A DNA stretch of 64,000 bases, taken from the NCBI RefSeq assembly GCF_900539295.1, contig NZ_UQBH01000001.1, positions 90,509 through 154,508 of the forward strand, written 5' to 3'. Of the stretch, positions 62,885 to 64,000 are shown piece by piece. Position 1 is the stretch's first letter. Every line of letters starts with the position of its first letter. The translations under genes and the position numbers were made by a program. The notes beneath the pieces were generated by a model. The model was given only the letters and a program-made list of their open reading frames with translations, ran no database searches and was not told the origin of the DNA. This stretch comes from an uncultured Megasphaera sp. (GTDB lineage Bacteria > Bacillota > Negativicutes > Veillonellales > Megasphaeraceae).

Positions 62885-62913
62885 AGTATACCAAAATAAG
62901 GGCTGCCGGGCAA
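62885..62913 (-). promoter_or_regulatory. Promoter of folP
   Basis: TTGCCC (62913-62908), a 17-base spacer and TATACT (62890-62885) on the minus strand. Confidence 0.65.
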
Positions 62914-62989
62914 TAAGGCCATTGTCAAAAGGCACTTGTTTTTCAGTAAAACACTCTTCTCAATTGAATATATGAAACAAGGCCTTTTG

Positions 62990-63017
62990 TTGACGTAAAG
63001 TATGTATATGATATACT
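62990..63017 (+). promoter_or_regulatory. Promoter of the dioxygenase gene
   Basis: TTGACG (62990-62995), a 16-base spacer and TATACT (63012-63017), about 50 bases before the ATG at 63066. Confidence 0.72.
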
Positions 63018-63065
63018 AAAAGGGGTTTATATTTACGAATTACAAGACAAAGGGGGATTTGTTAT

Positions 63066-63839
63066 ATGAAAAAGACGCCTGTTATCTTCATCGGACACGG
63101 AAGCCCTATGCTGGCCATCGATGAAAATGATCTTACGCGCGAAATGCAGCGCATCGGCGCCGACATTCAAAACAGCCCGGAAAAGCCAAAAGCCATACTA
63201 GCCATATCGGCGCATTGGTATGTGCCGGGAACGTATATTCAAAGTGCTGAAAAACCACGGCAAGTATACGACATGTACGGCTTCCCTGAAGAACTCTACC
63301 AACTTCAGTACCCTGTCAAAGGCTGTCAGGAGCTGACAAAAGAAGTATGTGACCTCCTGGGCAGCGACGTTTCCATCAACGACAGCTGGGGTATCGATCA
63401 CGGAACCTGGAGCGTAATGGTTCATATGTTTCCCGATGCTTCTATCCCCGTCGTACAGCTCTCGGTAAACAGCCATCTGAGAACGGAACAATGTGTCGAA
63501 ATCGGGAGAAAATTAGCCCCTTTGCGCGAGCAGGGATACCTGATCTGGGGCAGCGGCAACATCGTCCACAACCTGCGGCGAATCGAATGGAACAACCGCG
63601 GCGGTTCCGACCAGGCTGACCACTTCAGCAAATACATCGTAGACAACGTACTCAGCGGCAATATCGATGCCGTCATCAACTACCAAGAACACGAAAACGC
63701 ATCCTACTCCGTTCCTACACCGGACCACTATATGCCGCTGCTTTACTGTCTCGGCGCCGCCGGTGAAGATTCGGCAACGGTCTTCAACAACACCTGTACC
63801 ATGGGCTCCCTGTCTATGGCCAGCTTCGTGTGGGCTTAA
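63066..63839 (+). CDS. ygiD: LigB/YgiD-type extradiol dioxygenase family protein
   Basis: The 257-residue protein matches the YgiD (4,5-DOPA-extradiol dioxygenase) family. The metal-binding His residues are visible in FIGHGSPM, SAHWYVPG and WGIDHGTWSV, with PTPDHYMPLLY near the C-terminus. Family enzymes open catechol rings using O2, which is unexpected in an anaerobe, so a different reaction or oxygen scavenging is possible. AAGGGGGATTTG lies upstream of the ATG. No neighbouring aromatic catabolic genes are present. Confidence 0.9.
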   Translation: MKKTPVIFIGHGSPMLAIDENDLTREMQRIGADIQNSPEKPKAILAISAHWYVPGTYIQSAEKPRQVYDMYGFPEELYQLQYPVKGCQELTKEVCDLLGSDVSINDSWGIDHGTWSVMVHMFPDASIPVVQLSVNSHLRTEQCVEIGRKLAPLREQGYLIWGSGNIVHNLRRIEWNNRGGSDQADHFSKYIVDNVLSGNIDAVINYQEHENASYSVPTPDHYMPLLYCLGAAGEDSATVFNNTCTMGSLSMASFVWA

Positions 63840-63949
63840 TCAATAACTTGATCGATAAGAAAAAGGCTTTCCATGATATTGAACTGCTACCCGTCAAGTA
63901 GACACTCGAAAAAACATAAATAGGTTTTGTTTCTGCCACCGGTTTTGAT

Positions 63950-64000
63950 GTGACCCCAAAAAGTTAGACCTGCCACCGTAACATTTCTGTTGCGGTGGTT
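63950..64000. mobile_element. End of a putative IS3-family (IS150-like) element, truncated by the window
   Basis: TGTGACCCCAAAAAGTTAGAC begins near 63948 and resembles the terminal inverted repeat of IS150-group elements, which often reads TGACCCCAAAAAGTTAGACA. It is followed by a GC-rich inverted repeat CCACCG/CGGTGG. The transposase lies outside the window, so this is based on the end alone. Confidence 0.4.

Noticed and set aside
62802..62913. Tetrahydrofolate riboswitch ahead of folP
   Set aside because: The leader is too short and lacks the pseudoknot core expected of that class; only terminator-like hairpins are visible.

Overview
The window reads as one continuous stretch of chromosome from a low-to-mid GC, gut-type anaerobic Firmicute with Negativicutes character, most likely Megasphaera or a close relative. 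This placement is inference from gene content and protein style: oxygen-independent metabolism, two-subunit serine dehydratase, AddAB, three T-box leaders, YqeC and BASS transporters. No rRNA or tRNA gene was seen to confirm it.

Layout. 1-646: end of an ammonium transporter gene with its PII partner glnK. 835-8426: a LysR-associated quinate/shikimate uptake and conversion cluster (ACS-type MFS, LysR regulator, FadH-like flavoenzyme, YdiB-like dehydrogenase, YdiM/YdiN-like MFS, type I dehydroquinase). 8515-16054, convergent with it: an eight-gene aromatic amino acid operon, aroF-tyrA-aroB-aroA-aroC-pheA-aroE-aroK. It lacks a dehydroquinase and is preceded by a promoter, a 55-codon leader peptide packed with Tyr, Phe and Trp codons, and an intrinsic terminator, which together form a classical-looking attenuator. 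16477-19762: polysaccharide deacetylase, YqeC, an orphan FAD subunit of a molybdenum hydroxylase and a SUFU-domain protein. Upstream of these lies an unassigned structured RNA with its own promoter and terminator (19828-19984). 20331-28917: addB-addA-sdaAB-sdaAA. 29078-35249: a radical SAM protein, an IclR regulator, an ADP-ribosylglycohydrolase, an aminotransferase, MgtC and a small protein. The gap at 32233-32713 contains a sequence closely resembling a sequencing adapter. 35570-48475, mostly plus strand: membrane proteins, DedA plus two ArnT-like glycosyltransferases, a uracil-DNA glycosylase family protein, glutamate synthase large subunit, an EamA transporter, a radical SAM protein and a secreted protein.

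48875-52506 is a tandem duplication of a unit made of promoter, T-box leader, BASS-family transporter and 58-residue small protein. A fragment of a further transporter copy lies between the two. The two units share 505 bp of perfect identity covering the antiterminator and the 5' part of the transporter, but differ in the T-box specifier region, where the most sensible reading is Val (GTC) in one and Ile (ATC) in the other. 54023-60498 holds a third BASS transporter and an ilvC-ilvB-ilvN-ilvD operon under an Ile-type T-box. The right end has a DUF815 ATPase, folP behind a terminator-like leader, a LigB/YgiD-type dioxygenase and what looks like the end of an IS3-family element.

The unifying theme is aromatic and branched-chain amino acid supply under transcription attenuation (leader peptide and T-boxes), next to a cluster that probably feeds on, or uses as electron acceptors, plant-derived quinate and shikimate. 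The best candidates for undescribed biology are the aromatic attenuator, the duplicated T-box/BASS/small-protein units, and the flavoenzyme within the quinate/shikimate operon.
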